The notes under the pieces: model-generated
Databases searched by the model: none
What the model saw: the letters and a program-made list of their open reading frames with translations, nothing else
What the model was told of the DNA's origin: nothing
Shown: positions 8,485 to 18,055 of the stretch, piece after piece
How the letters are laid out: every line of letters starts with the position of its first letter
Numbering within the stretch: the first letter of the stretch is position 1
Origin: KBS-83 sp051025295
GTDB taxonomy: Bacteria > Acidobacteriota > Terriglobia > Terriglobales > Acidobacteriaceae
Length of the DNA stretch: 64,000 nt
NCBI GenBank assembly: GCA_051025295.1
Contig: JBMGJV010000009.1
Direction: 5' to 3' (one strand)
Program-made: the position numbers and the translations under genes

Positions 8485-9423
8485 ATGCCCTCGCGCGTTC
8501 GGCTGGTGGCCATCGACATCGATGGAACACTCCTCCCCTCCTCAGGCACCAAGATCAGCGAACGTAACCGGCACGCACTGCAGAGGGCGCAGGCCGCCGG
8601 ACTGCACATCGTGATCGCCACCGGCCGTCGCCACCAGTACGCCGAGCCGGTGCTCGAGCAGATCGGGCTTTCGCCCTGCTCCGTCATGATCTCCTCCAAC
8701 GGCTCCGTGGTGCGCTCCTTCAATGGCGACCTGATTCGCCGCACCCTGCTCCCAGTCGAAAGCGCACGCGCGCTGTGCATTGCGCTGCGGCCGTTCGGCC
8801 AGACCATGGTCTTCACCTTCGATCGCGTCCAGCGGGCCTCGCTTGTGGTCGAAAACGTCCGTTCGCTGCACCAGCGCATCACCGCCTGGGTGCAGGCCAA
8901 CCAGGACGACATCGAAGAGATCGCCCCACTGGAGCGCGCCTTCGACGACGGTGAGGAGCCGATCCAGGGCATGCTCTGCGGCGATCTGCCGAGTGTCCAC
9001 GCCGCGCAGCAGATGCTCGCCGGTGATCCAGTCTCCCGGCACATCACCATGCATCGCACCGAATACGAGGAGCGCGATCTCGCGATCCTGGACCTGCTGC
9101 CGCCCGGCTGCTCCAAGGCCCATGCGCTCGCGGACTACGCTGGTTCGCTCGGCATCGCAGCGCACGAGATCATGGCCATTGGCGACAACTTCAACGACCA
9201 GAGCATGCTCGAGTACGCCGGACATGCCGTGCTGATGGGCAACGCTGGCAATGCCATGCAGAACATCGCGCGGCAGAATGGCTGGACCGTGACGCATACC
9301 AATGACCAGGATGGCGTTGCTTCGATCATCGAGCCGCTGATTGAAGCCCTGATCGAGCCGCTGACCGGGGACGCGATCAAAGACTTGCCTCAGCCAGAAA
9401 AGGCCGTCGCAACCCGTAGTTAG
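8485..9423 (+). CDS. Cof-type HAD-superfamily hydrolase
   Basis: 312-residue haloacid-dehalogenase-type phosphatase, probably cytosolic and Mg2+-dependent, acting on small phosphorylated metabolites such as sugar phosphates; the substrate cannot be read from sequence. Motif I DIDGTLLPSSG (nucleophile Asp near residue 12), motif II 'IVIATGRR', and the motif III/IV region 'IMAIGDNFNDQSML' with 'GHAVLMGNA' are clear, with a C2-type cap in between. A TACACT hexamer at 8473-8478 lies exactly 6 bases before the ATG and no independent Shine-Dalgarno is present, suggesting a leaderless message. Confidence 0.92.
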   Translation: MPSRVRLVAIDIDGTLLPSSGTKISERNRHALQRAQAAGLHIVIATGRRHQYAEPVLEQIGLSPCSVMISSNGSVVRSFNGDLIRRTLLPVESARALCIALRPFGQTMVFTFDRVQRASLVVENVRSLHQRITAWVQANQDDIEEIAPLERAFDDGEEPIQGMLCGDLPSVHAAQQMLAGDPVSRHITMHRTEYEERDLAILDLLPPGCSKAHALADYAGSLGIAAHEIMAIGDNFNDQSMLEYAGHAVLMGNAGNAMQNIARQNGWTVTHTNDQDGVASIIEPLIEALIEPLTGDAIKDLPQPEKAVATRS

Positions 9424-9462
9424 CCCGGGCGGCGGTCCGGGCCTGCATGGTAGCCTAACGGG

Positions 9463-10203
9463 GTGCCGGGATACCTCCAGGTCGCGCGCCGTATTGTGCT
9501 TGGGGCCAGTGTTTTGGGGGCTGCGGCAGTGCCATTGCTGGGCGCCGAGCATATCCTTCTGCGCGACGGCTTCGACCTGATCTGCGATCACCGCGAGGTC
9601 GTTGGCGATCGCGTCCGGCTCTACCTGACGGCCGCCGACGTGAGCTTTGTCGAGGTCAGCCCGCAGGACATCGTTAGCAGCGAGCCGATGGAACTGCCTG
9701 CTCCCCAACCAGCAGCTCAGCCCGTCTCGCTGACGCCGGTCGCCGACCCCACTCCCGCAGAAATCCGTGAGATGACGGCCAAGGCAGGCCGTGCGCATGA
9801 TTTGGATGTGGACCTGCTCGCGAGCGTGATCCGCGCCGAGAGCAACGGCAACGTGCATGCGGTAAGCCGCGCCGGTGCGCGTGGGCTGATGCAGTTGATG
9901 CCCTCCACCGCCGGCGACCTGGGCGTGCAGGACAGCTTCCGCGCCGAAGATAACATCAACGGCGGCACGCAGTATCTCAACGATCTGCTCGTTCGCTACC
10001 ACGACAACCTCGCGCTCGCGCTGGCCGCGTACAACGCCGGGCCGGCAGCGGTCGACAAGTACCACGGCATTCCGCCGTTCCGCGAGACGCGGGCCTATGT
10101 CGCGCGCATCATCCGCGACTTCAACCAGCGTAAGGCGACGCAGGGTCGCAGCAACGCAGGGTTGATCGCCGCAGCCGCGACTGTCACTGCCGCAGGCAAG
10201 TGA
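9463..10203 (+). CDS. Lytic murein transglycosylase (SLT domain)
   Basis: 246-residue exported lysozyme-like enzyme that would cleave peptidoglycan glycan strands with 1,6-anhydro product formation in the periplasm. An N-terminal hydrophobic segment ('IVLGASVLGAAAVPLLGAE') acts as signal peptide. A short beta-rich region (residues about 25-75) is followed by the Slt70-type catalytic domain: catalytic Glu in 'IRAESNGNVHAVSRAGARG', then 'LMQLMPSTAGDLGV' and 'ALAAYNAGPAAVDKY'. The start is GTG at 9463, and a TAGCCT hexamer at 9451-9456 stands 6 bases before it, again suggesting leaderless transcription. It follows the phosphatase gene by 39 bases. Confidence 0.9.
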   Translation: MPGYLQVARRIVLGASVLGAAAVPLLGAEHILLRDGFDLICDHREVVGDRVRLYLTAADVSFVEVSPQDIVSSEPMELPAPQPAAQPVSLTPVADPTPAEIREMTAKAGRAHDLDVDLLASVIRAESNGNVHAVSRAGARGLMQLMPSTAGDLGVQDSFRAEDNINGGTQYLNDLLVRYHDNLALALAAYNAGPAAVDKYHGIPPFRETRAYVARIIRDFNQRKATQGRSNAGLIAAAATVTAAGK

Positions 10204-10279
10204 TCTGCCGGACTCGCGGCTTCTCCATTTCCGCAACCCGCAACCGCATCGCCTTCGAGCCACATTGGGAGCCCGCGTC

Positions 10280-11323
10280 GTGAAGTCCAGGCAGATTCTT
10301 CTGACGGCGGCCGCCGTCCTCGTCACACTCGCCCTGCTGGTGTACGCCAGCCATCGCACGCACTTCCGCTGGGGCGTACTGGCAGAACAGGTGCATCACG
10401 TCCGCTGGACGAATATCGTGCTCGGCGTCGCGCTGATCTATCTGGCGTATGTCGTGCGCGCCGTGCGTTGGACCGTGTTTCTGCGCCCCACGCGGCGCTT
10501 TCCTCCCCTCTATCTGCTGGGCACGCAGGTGATCGGCTTTACCGCGGTCGCGCTGCTCGGCCGCGTGGCGGACCTGACAAGGCCCTACCTGGTCGCGCGG
10601 CGCACACAGTTGCCGATTGCGCTGCAGGTGGCCATCTACACGGTCGAGCGTATGTTCGACGCGAGCTCGATGGCGATCATCTTTTCGCTCGCGCTGCTGC
10701 TCGCCCCGGATCGCGCGACGCTGCCGCATAAGCAGATCGCCATCAACGTCGCACGCGGCGCGCTGCTCGCATCACTCGTGCTGATCGTGTTTGCGGTCGC
10801 TATCCGGCTCTCCGGCGAAAGCATGGCCCGTTTTGCCGAGACACGCTTCCCGCACAAGCTCGGCGCTGCGTTCGCGAACAAGGTACGGGGCTTCAAGGAA
10901 GGCTTGAACGCGGTCTCGTCTCCCGCAGCACTGCTGCAGGGCGCCGGTCTGTCCCTGCTGATGTGGGTGATGATCTCGGGCGCATACCTCGCTACCGTGC
11001 GCGCCTTCATCGGCTCGCCCGTGCTGAGCTCCATGACGCTGGCCCGCTCTGTAGTCCTGATGGCGGCGAGCATGGCCGGATCCGTCGTCCCGATTCCGAT
11101 CGTGAGCTGGTTTGCGCAGATCCTGGTGCTGCAGCAGGCGATGCAGCAGATCTTTGGCGTGCATGCAGAGCCGGCGCTGGCGTGCGGGACCGGGCTCACC
11201 TTCGTGACCTTTCTGTGCATCATTCCGGTCGGCCTGATCTGGTCGCGCTTCGAACACGTCTCGCTGCGCCAGGTCTCGGAGGAATCGGAGCAGGAAGCAG
11301 AGGAGCTCGGCGCAGAGGCATAG
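10280..11323 (+). CDS. Lysylphosphatidylglycerol synthase TM-type (UPF0104/YbhN-like) membrane protein
   Basis: 347-residue polytopic inner-membrane protein with about seven to eight hydrophobic segments. Landmarks of the LPG_synthase_TM/UPF0104 family include 'AYVVRAVRWTVFLRP' early, 'RVADLTRPYLVARRTQLP' and 'VERMFDASSMAIIF'. Members are flippase-like or phospholipid-modification proteins; no soluble lysyl-transferase domain is present here, so aminoacyl transfer should not be assumed. I prefer GTG 10280 (KSRQILLTAAAVL follows) because GGGAG at 10267-10271 is well spaced; TTG 10265 is an in-frame alternative. The C-terminus is strongly acidic (EESEQEAEELGAEA). nrdR follows after 32 bases. 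Confidence 0.82.
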   Translation: MKSRQILLTAAAVLVTLALLVYASHRTHFRWGVLAEQVHHVRWTNIVLGVALIYLAYVVRAVRWTVFLRPTRRFPPLYLLGTQVIGFTAVALLGRVADLTRPYLVARRTQLPIALQVAIYTVERMFDASSMAIIFSLALLLAPDRATLPHKQIAINVARGALLASLVLIVFAVAIRLSGESMARFAETRFPHKLGAAFANKVRGFKEGLNAVSSPAALLQGAGLSLLMWVMISGAYLATVRAFIGSPVLSSMTLARSVVLMAASMAGSVVPIPIVSWFAQILVLQQAMQQIFGVHAEPALACGTGLTFVTFLCIIPVGLIWSRFEHVSLRQVSEESEQEAEELGAEA

Positions 11324-11355
11324 CCGCAGCCACGGCTGGTATCGTGGAACTAGCT

Positions 11356-11874
11356 ATGAAGTGCCCCTACTGCGGCTTCGCGCAGGACCGAGTTGTCGAT
11401 TCGCGCGAGAGCAAGGACGCAGATGCCATCCGAAGACGCCGCGAGTGTGAGCGCTGTGAGAAGCGCTTCACCACCTACGAGCGCATCGACGAAATCCCGT
11501 ACATGGTGGTCAAGAAGGATGGACGGCGCGAGCGGTTCGAGCGCCACAAGGTGCTGAGCGGACTGCTGCTCGCCTGCCGCAAGCGTCCCTTCACGCCCGA
11601 CCAGCTCGAGAAGATCGTCGATGAGGCGGAGACATTTCTCGTCGACTCGCCGGAGCGCGAGCGCAAGACGCACGAGATCGGCGAGCTGATCATGAACCGG
11701 CTGAAGGCCATCGACACCGTTGCGTACATTCGGTTCGCCAGCGTGTATCGCGACTTCACCGACGTGCGCGAATTCAAGGAAGAGCTCGAGCAGTTGCTGA
11801 ACGCAAAGGACCAGAACGCGAAACGGCGTACGCCGGAGCCGGCTCCGCGCAGACCGCAGCGCCCGCTCGCCTGA
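11356..11874 (+). CDS. nrdR: Transcriptional repressor NrdR
   Basis: 172-residue NrdR, a zinc-ribbon/ATP-cone repressor that senses the ATP/dATP ratio and represses ribonucleotide reductase genes. The zinc ribbon is visible as MKCPYCGF ... RRRRECERCEKRFTTYE (four Cys), followed by the ATP-cone from about residue 46 ('YMVVKKDGRRERFERHK'). Length is slightly above the usual 150-160 because of an Arg/Pro-rich C-terminal tail. The frame stays open upstream, but the ATG at 11356 yields the conserved start. A TATCGT hexamer (11340-11345) lies 10 bases before ATG. No nrd gene or NrdR box is seen in the window. Confidence 0.95.
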   Translation: MKCPYCGFAQDRVVDSRESKDADAIRRRRECERCEKRFTTYERIDEIPYMVVKKDGRRERFERHKVLSGLLLACRKRPFTPDQLEKIVDEAETFLVDSPERERKTHEIGELIMNRLKAIDTVAYIRFASVYRDFTDVREFKEELEQLLNAKDQNAKRRTPEPAPRRPQRPLA

Positions 11875-11916
11875 TCCGCACAACGCAAACAGAGAGACCG
11901 ATTCACAAGGAAGAAC

Positions 11917-12933
<1,017 letters not shown>

Positions 12934-12971
12934 ACCCGAACCAGACCACATCCGCATTGAACTGCCGAGGA

Positions 12972-13772
12972 ATGACCGTGACCCACTCCTACTCCAACAT
13001 TTCGCGCGCCTTCTCGCTCGCGCTCTGCTGCACACTGCTCGCCAGCGCCGGTTGCAAGAAACAGGTCTCCGGCGGAGCTGCGCCGTCTTCCGACACGCAC
13101 GCCGTGAATGCGCATATCGACCCGGCGAACGCGGGCACCATCAACGGGACCGTCCACGTGACCGGTAAAGTGCCGGAGCGGATCGAAATCGACATGGCGC
13201 AGGACCCCGCATGCGCGATGAGCCCCGAAGGAAAGAACCTGACCGAGCAGATCGTCGCGGACAAGGGCAAGCTCGCCAACGTATACGTGTATGTCGAGGA
13301 CGGTCTGGGCAACAGGATCTACCCTGCGCCGACCGAGCCGGCCGTGCTCGATCAGAAAGGCTGCCGCTACGTGCCGCATGTACTGGCCGCCATGGTGGGC
13401 CAGCCGATCGAGTTCCGCAACTCCGACCCGACAATGCACAACGTGCACATGCAGCCGACCATCGGCGGCAATCAGGCCTTCGATGTGTCGCAGCCGCCGA
13501 ACGCGGGCACGATCCAGCATGCGTTCAGCAAGCCGGAGATGCTAATTCCGGTGCGCTGCAACAATCACCCGTGGATGGAGGCGTTTCTCAACATCGCACC
13601 CAATCCATTCTTCGCGGTCAGCGGTCCGGATGGCCACTTCACGATCCAGGGTCTACCGCCCGGCAAGTACACGCTGGTCGCGGTGCAGGAGAAGCTCGGG
13701 ACGCAGCACGCGACCGTCACCGTCGGCCCGCACGCGGCTGCGACCACTGACTTCACCTTCGCCGTGAAGTAG
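12972..13772 (+). CDS. Cupredoxin-like lipoprotein with a carboxypeptidase-regulatory-like domain
   Basis: 266-residue predicted lipoprotein: signal peptide ending in LLASAGC (Cys28). The middle contains a cupredoxin-like fold ('GQPIEFRNSDPTMHNVHM') with potential type-1 copper ligands His156 or His159, Cys196, His199 and Met202 in VRCNNHPWM. The C-terminus 'GPDGHFTIQGLPPGKYTLVA' is typical of a carboxypeptidase-regulatory/CarboxypepD_reg-like module. It probably acts as a periplasmic or outer-membrane-attached electron carrier or copper-binding protein; the partner is unknown. Start choice is uncertain: TTG 12957, ATG 12972 and GTG 12978 are in frame, and CGAGG at 12966-12970 would fit GTG 12978 best. 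Confidence 0.75.
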   Translation: MTVTHSYSNISRAFSLALCCTLLASAGCKKQVSGGAAPSSDTHAVNAHIDPANAGTINGTVHVTGKVPERIEIDMAQDPACAMSPEGKNLTEQIVADKGKLANVYVYVEDGLGNRIYPAPTEPAVLDQKGCRYVPHVLAAMVGQPIEFRNSDPTMHNVHMQPTIGGNQAFDVSQPPNAGTIQHAFSKPEMLIPVRCNNHPWMEAFLNIAPNPFFAVSGPDGHFTIQGLPPGKYTLVAVQEKLGTQHATVTVGPHAAATTDFTFAVK

Positions 13773-13859
13773 CCAGCAGTATCGTTCGCGGCTCTCTTCT
13801 GCTGACTGCGGCGCAGTGTTCGCTAGAATATCCGGACACGCAGCACAGCGAAGAGGCCC

Positions 13860-14963
13860 ATGGCAGAACGACTGAAGGTAGGCATCCTCGGCGCAACCGG
13901 CACCGTCGGGCAGCGATTCATTCAGCTGCTGGACGGGCACCCCTTCTTCGAGGTCACGTGGCTTGCGGCGAGCGATCGCTCCACCGGCCGCCGCTATGAA
14001 GACGCTGTCCGCTGGAAGCTGGACACGTCCATTCCGGAAGCAGTGCGCGATCTGCCGCTCTTGCCGGCAACGCCGGACGGCGCGCCTGCGGTGATCTTCG
14101 CCGCACTCGATACGGACATCGCACGCGAACTCGAGCCGCTGTTCGCGCAGGCGAGTTGCGCTGTGATTTCGAACTCGAGCGCATTCCGCATGCATCCCGA
14201 TGTGCCGCTCGTCATCCCCGAGGTCAACCCCGGCCACCTCGCATTGATCGAGCAGCAGAGCTGGCGTCGCGAGTCCGGCGGCTACATCGTCACCAATCCG
14301 AACTGCTCTGCTATCGGGCTGGTGCTCGCGCTGAAGCCGATCGCCGATCGCTTCGGCATCGAGAGCATCTTCGTCACCACCATGCAGGCGGTCAGCGGCG
14401 CGGGCTATCCGGGCGTGCCGTCGCTCGACATCCTCGGCAACGTGGTTCCCTTCATCCGCAGCGAAGAAGAAAAGATGGCCGAGGAGACGATGAAGCTGCT
14501 CGGCTCACTGCGCGGGTCCGCCCCGATCCACCACGTCGAGCACTATCCGGCCAAGTTGAGCGCGCACTGCAACCGCGTCGCCGTCGAGGATGGCCACACC
14601 GAGAGCGTCTCGCTCAAGCTGCGGAGCCCGGCCACACGCGAGGCGCTGATTGCGGCCTGGCAGGAGTTTCAGCCGCTGCGCCCTCATGCGCTGCCGTCAG
14701 CACCCGCACAGCCGGTCGAGTTCCTCACCGCGGACGATCGCCCGCAACCACGGCTCGATCGCATGCGCGGCCGCGGCATGGCCTCAAGCGTGGGCCGGCT
14801 GCGTCCCTGCGCACTCTTCGACTGGAAGTTCACCGTGCTCTCGCATAACACGATTCGCGGCGCTGCCGGAGCTGCCCTGCTCAATGCAGAGCTGCTGCGA
14901 TCGCTCGGCAAGCTGCGCGCCAGCCGCGAGCAGAGCGCGAACACGACGGCTGTGCCGGCATGA
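13860..14963 (+). CDS. asd: Aspartate-semialdehyde dehydrogenase (archaeal/fungal-like type)
   Basis: 367-residue NADPH-dependent enzyme converting aspartyl phosphate to aspartate semialdehyde, the branch to lysine/DAP, threonine and methionine. 'VGILGATGTVGQRFIQLL' is the nucleotide-binding motif, 'ISNSSAFRM' and the catalytic Cys in 'VTNPNCSAIGL' follow, and 'TMQAVSGAGYPGVPSLDI' is the signature of the archaeal/fungal-type branch rather than the E. coli type. The last 4 bases (ATGA) overlap lysC. A possible -10, TAGAAT, is at 13824-13829. SD-like GAAGAGG precedes the ATG closely. Confidence 0.93.
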   Translation: MAERLKVGILGATGTVGQRFIQLLDGHPFFEVTWLAASDRSTGRRYEDAVRWKLDTSIPEAVRDLPLLPATPDGAPAVIFAALDTDIARELEPLFAQASCAVISNSSAFRMHPDVPLVIPEVNPGHLALIEQQSWRRESGGYIVTNPNCSAIGLVLALKPIADRFGIESIFVTTMQAVSGAGYPGVPSLDILGNVVPFIRSEEEKMAEETMKLLGSLRGSAPIHHVEHYPAKLSAHCNRVAVEDGHTESVSLKLRSPATREALIAAWQEFQPLRPHALPSAPAQPVEFLTADDRPQPRLDRMRGRGMASSVGRLRPCALFDWKFTVLSHNTIRGAAGAALLNAELLRSLGKLRASREQSANTTAVPA

Positions 14964-16399
14964 GGCTCGTCGTGATGAAGTTTGGTGGCACCTCCGTAGA
15001 GGATGCCGTCGCGATCCGCCGCACGGGAGAGATCGTGCGTGGGCGCCTCTCCCGTGGCCTGCAGCCCGTGGTGGTCGTGAGTGCGATGGCAAAGGTGACC
15101 GACCAACTGCTGCAGGCAGCCAGCGCCGCAGGCCGCGGAGACAAGGCCGCCGCACTGGCCACCAGCGCCGCCCTGCGCGTGCGCCATCATCAGACGGCAG
15201 CAGAGTTGATCCCCACGGGAGCGCTTCCGCCGATTACCGCACTGATCGACGATCACTTCGACTCGCTTGAGGAACTGCTGCGCGGGCTGGCTGCCGTCGG
15301 CGAGGTCACACTGCGCTCGACCGATCTCGTTGCCTCCTACGGCGAGCGGCTGTCCAGCCAGATCGTCGCGGCGGCGTTTGCGGCGGGCGGACTGGCCGCG
15401 ACGCACGTTGACGCACGCACCTCGATCATCACCGATGCGCAGCACACCAAGGCCGTGCCCCAGCCCGCGCTGATCGCGCAGCGGCTGCAGCAACATGTCG
15501 CGCCGCATGCGCAGGCAGGCCGGGTGGTGGTGCTCGGCGGTTTTATCGGCGCCACGCCAGAAGGCGTCACGACGACGCTTGGTCGCGGCGGCTCGGACTA
15601 CAGCGCCGCGCTGATCGGCAGCGGGCTGCACGTCGAAGCGATCGAGATCTGGACCGATGTGAACGGCATCATGACGACCGACCCGCGCATCTGCCCCGAT
15701 GCATTGCGCGTGCGCACCATCAGCTTCGAGGAGGCGGCAGAGCTCGCCTATTTCGGCGCAAAGGTGCTGCATCCGGCCACCATCCTGCCGGCGGTCGAAA
15801 AAAATATTCCGGTGCTGGTGCTCAACTCACGCGATCCCGAGAACGAGGGCACGCGCATCACCGCACTGGCGCCGCACTGCCGCAGTCCCTTCAAATCCAT
15901 CGCAGCCAAGCGCCGCCTCACCATCATCGACGTCGTCGCCAACCGGATGCTGATGGCGCACGGCTATCTGAAAGCAGTGTTCGATGTCTTCGACCGGCAC
16001 AAGTGCCCGGTCGATATGGTGTCCACGTCCGAGGTCAGCGTCTCGCTCACGGTCGATTCGAACGAGCGGTTACCCGAAATCGCCGCCGACCTGCGCCAAT
16101 TTGCCGACGTGAAGTACGAAGGCCGAAAGGCCCTGATCTGCATGGTCGGCGAAGATATTCGCGGGCACAACGGCATTGCAGCGCAGGTGTTTGGTGCACT
16201 GCGGCACATCAACCTGCGGATGATCTCGCAGGGTGCGTCGGAGATCAACATGAGCTTCATGATCGAAGAGGACGATGTCGAGGAAGCGATTCGCTCGCTG
16301 CATTCGGTCTTCTTCGCAGACCCGGACCCGGTGATCTTCGACCTCGAAGCACGGGCTGCAGCAGTGGCGCAGACCACAGCCAACGGAGGCGCGGCATGA
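14960..16399 (+). CDS. lysC: Aspartate kinase
   Basis: 479-residue aspartokinase, first step of the aspartate family pathway. The N-terminal amino-acid-kinase domain begins 'VVMKFGGTSVEDAVAI' and includes 'GFIGATPEGVTTTLGRGGSD' near residues 193-215 and 'EIWTDVNGIMTTDPR'. Two ACT domains follow ('ISFEEAAELAYFGAKVLHP' and then 'VSTSEVSVSLTVDS'), so feedback by lysine, as in LysC-type monofunctional enzymes, is likely but not readable from sequence. Its ATG overlaps the asd stop and its TGA overlaps the dapB start, both as ATGA, implying translational coupling of asd-lysC-dapB. Confidence 0.95.
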   Translation: MRLVVMKFGGTSVEDAVAIRRTGEIVRGRLSRGLQPVVVVSAMAKVTDQLLQAASAAGRGDKAAALATSAALRVRHHQTAAELIPTGALPPITALIDDHFDSLEELLRGLAAVGEVTLRSTDLVASYGERLSSQIVAAAFAAGGLAATHVDARTSIITDAQHTKAVPQPALIAQRLQQHVAPHAQAGRVVVLGGFIGATPEGVTTTLGRGGSDYSAALIGSGLHVEAIEIWTDVNGIMTTDPRICPDALRVRTISFEEAAELAYFGAKVLHPATILPAVEKNIPVLVLNSRDPENEGTRITALAPHCRSPFKSIAAKRRLTIIDVVANRMLMAHGYLKAVFDVFDRHKCPVDMVSTSEVSVSLTVDSNERLPEIAADLRQFADVKYEGRKALICMVGEDIRGHNGIAAQVFGALRHINLRMISQGASEINMSFMIEEDDVEEAIRSLHSVFFADPDPVIFDLEARAAAVAQTTANGGAA

Positions 16400-17076
16400 T
16401 CTTTCTGATACTCGGCAGGGGTAAGACCGGATCGATCGTCGCCGACGTGGCGCACGAGCGCGGCCATGGTGTGCGCGTCATCGGCGAAGAAGAGAATCGC
16501 AATGCGTCCGCGATCACACCGCCGCTGCTCGCTCATGTCGATGCGGTCATCGACTTCACCACCGCCGAAGCCGTGATCCCGAATATGCGGGCGTGCCTGT
16601 CGAACGGCGCGAAGATCGTGGTCGGCACCACCGGCTGGTACGACCACCTGCAGGACATGCGCAAGCTCTGCGACCGGCGCAATGGCGGCCTGCTGTACGG
16701 AACCAACTTCTCCGTCGGTGTGCAGGTCATGCTGCGGCTGGTGCATGAGCTCGCCGTTGGCACCCGCGGCTATGAGCTCTCGATTCATGAGACGCATCAC
16801 GTCGGCAAGAAGGACGCGCCCTCGGGCACCGCGCTCTCGTTGCGGCAGGCGATCCGCGAAGCCGGCCCGGAGCTCGATGCGCCGATCACCTCCGATCGCG
16901 AGGGCGATGTCCCCGGCATCCACGAGCTGCAGGCGCGCTCGGCCAACGACCTCATCACCATCAGGCACGAGGCGTTCTCACGTCGCGGCTTCGCCGAAGG
17001 GGCGATTCGCGCGGCGGAATGGATCAGTACGCGCAACGGCTGTTACGAGTTCAGCGAGATCTTCGCCCAGCTATAA
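16396..17076 (+). CDS. dapB: 4-hydroxy-tetrahydrodipicolinate reductase, short form
   Basis: 226-residue DapB, reducing the DapA product to tetrahydrodipicolinate. The N-terminal nucleotide-binding motif is 'MIFLILGRGKTGSIVADVA', and the catalytic/substrate motif 'ETHHVGKKDAPSGTALSL' with its His pair and Lys is intact. The protein is some 40 residues shorter than E. coli DapB, resembling the short forms of several phyla. ATG 16396 overlaps the lysC stop by 4 bases. The frame is open upstream inside lysC, but this start gives the Rossmann motif directly. Confidence 0.92.
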   Translation: MIFLILGRGKTGSIVADVAHERGHGVRVIGEEENRNASAITPPLLAHVDAVIDFTTAEAVIPNMRACLSNGAKIVVGTTGWYDHLQDMRKLCDRRNGGLLYGTNFSVGVQVMLRLVHELAVGTRGYELSIHETHHVGKKDAPSGTALSLRQAIREAGPELDAPITSDREGDVPGIHELQARSANDLITIRHEAFSRRGFAEGAIRAAEWISTRNGCYEFSEIFAQL

Positions 17077-17133
17077 GGCACTGACCCGCGTCGGCAGACG
17101 CCGCTCGCATCCGAATGGTATGCTCGCTCGGTT

Positions 17134-18036
17134 ATGGAGCTACGCGGCTGCGGCACTGCCCTGGTCACCCCTTTCCAGCCGGATCTGACGATCGACACGG
17201 ACGCGCTCGCTGAGCTTGTCGAGTGGCAGATCGCAAGCGGCATCGACTTCCTCGTGGCCTGCGGCTCCACGGCCGAAACCGCCACACTGAATGACCGCGA
17301 AGCGCTCGACGTGATCCGGCTGGTCGCGAGCGTCGCCAATGGCCGCGTGCCGGTCGTCGCCGGCTGCACACACAACGCAACACGCGAGGCCGTGGAGCGC
17401 GCCCAGGCTGCCGCAGCCATCCCCGGCGTCCATGCCCTGCTCGCCGCAAGCCCGTATTACAACAAGCCGACGCAGGAGGGGCAGTTCCAGCACTTCCGTG
17501 CAATCGCCGAAGCGGTCGAGCTGCCGCTTGTTGTCTACAACGTACCCGGCCGCACAGCCGTGAACCTCGAGCCCGCGACCATCGCCTGCCTGGTTAGCAC
17601 CTGCCCGAATATCGCCGCTATCAAGGAATCGAGCGGCGACCTGCAGCAGATCACAGAGCTGATTCACACGGTCGACGGCACAGCCACGCGCGTCTTTGCC
17701 GGGGATGACTACCTTGCCGTGGCAGCGGTCGCCATCGGCGCTGCCGGCCTGATCTCGGTCGCGTCGAACGAGATCCCGTCCGAGATGCACGCCATGGTCG
17801 GCGCGGCGCTCGACAACGACTTCAAGACGGCGCGCCAGCTCCAGCAGCACTGGTACCCACTCATGCTCGCCAACTTCTGGGAGACCAACCCCGCGCCCGT
17901 CAAGCATGTACTCGCGCGCATGGGGCGGCTGGCGCCAGTGTGGCGGCTGCCGATGGTGCCGCCCTCGGCCACCGTCGCGGCCCGGCTGGATGCGCTCATC
18001 GCGACATTCGATCTCAAGGTCGCCGTCGCGCACTGA
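17134..18036 (+). CDS. dapA: 4-hydroxy-tetrahydrodipicolinate synthase
   Basis: 300-residue class I aldolase that condenses pyruvate with aspartate semialdehyde. Family landmarks: 'GCGTALVTPFQPDLTID', 'CGSTAETATLNDREALDV', 'ASPYYNKPTQEGQFQHF', the Tyr in 'LVVYNVPGRTAVNL', and the Schiff-base Lys in 'IAAIKESSGDLQQI'. Length is typical. A TATGCT hexamer at 17119-17124 is 9 bases before the ATG, and no Shine-Dalgarno sequence is apparent, so it may have its own near-leaderless promoter besides read-through from dapB. Confidence 0.96.
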   Translation: MELRGCGTALVTPFQPDLTIDTDALAELVEWQIASGIDFLVACGSTAETATLNDREALDVIRLVASVANGRVPVVAGCTHNATREAVERAQAAAAIPGVHALLAASPYYNKPTQEGQFQHFRAIAEAVELPLVVYNVPGRTAVNLEPATIACLVSTCPNIAAIKESSGDLQQITELIHTVDGTATRVFAGDDYLAVAAVAIGAAGLISVASNEIPSEMHAMVGAALDNDFKTARQLQQHWYPLMLANFWETNPAPVKHVLARMGRLAPVWRLPMVPPSATVAARLDALIATFDLKVAVAH

Positions 18037-18055
18037 CCCCGTACACTCAGAGAGC

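Noticed and set aside
8542..10359. Long minus-strand open frame (605 codons) over the phosphatase and transglycosylase genes
   Set aside because: Antisense shadow of two clear coding regions; composition rich in Arg/His/Gln without motifs.
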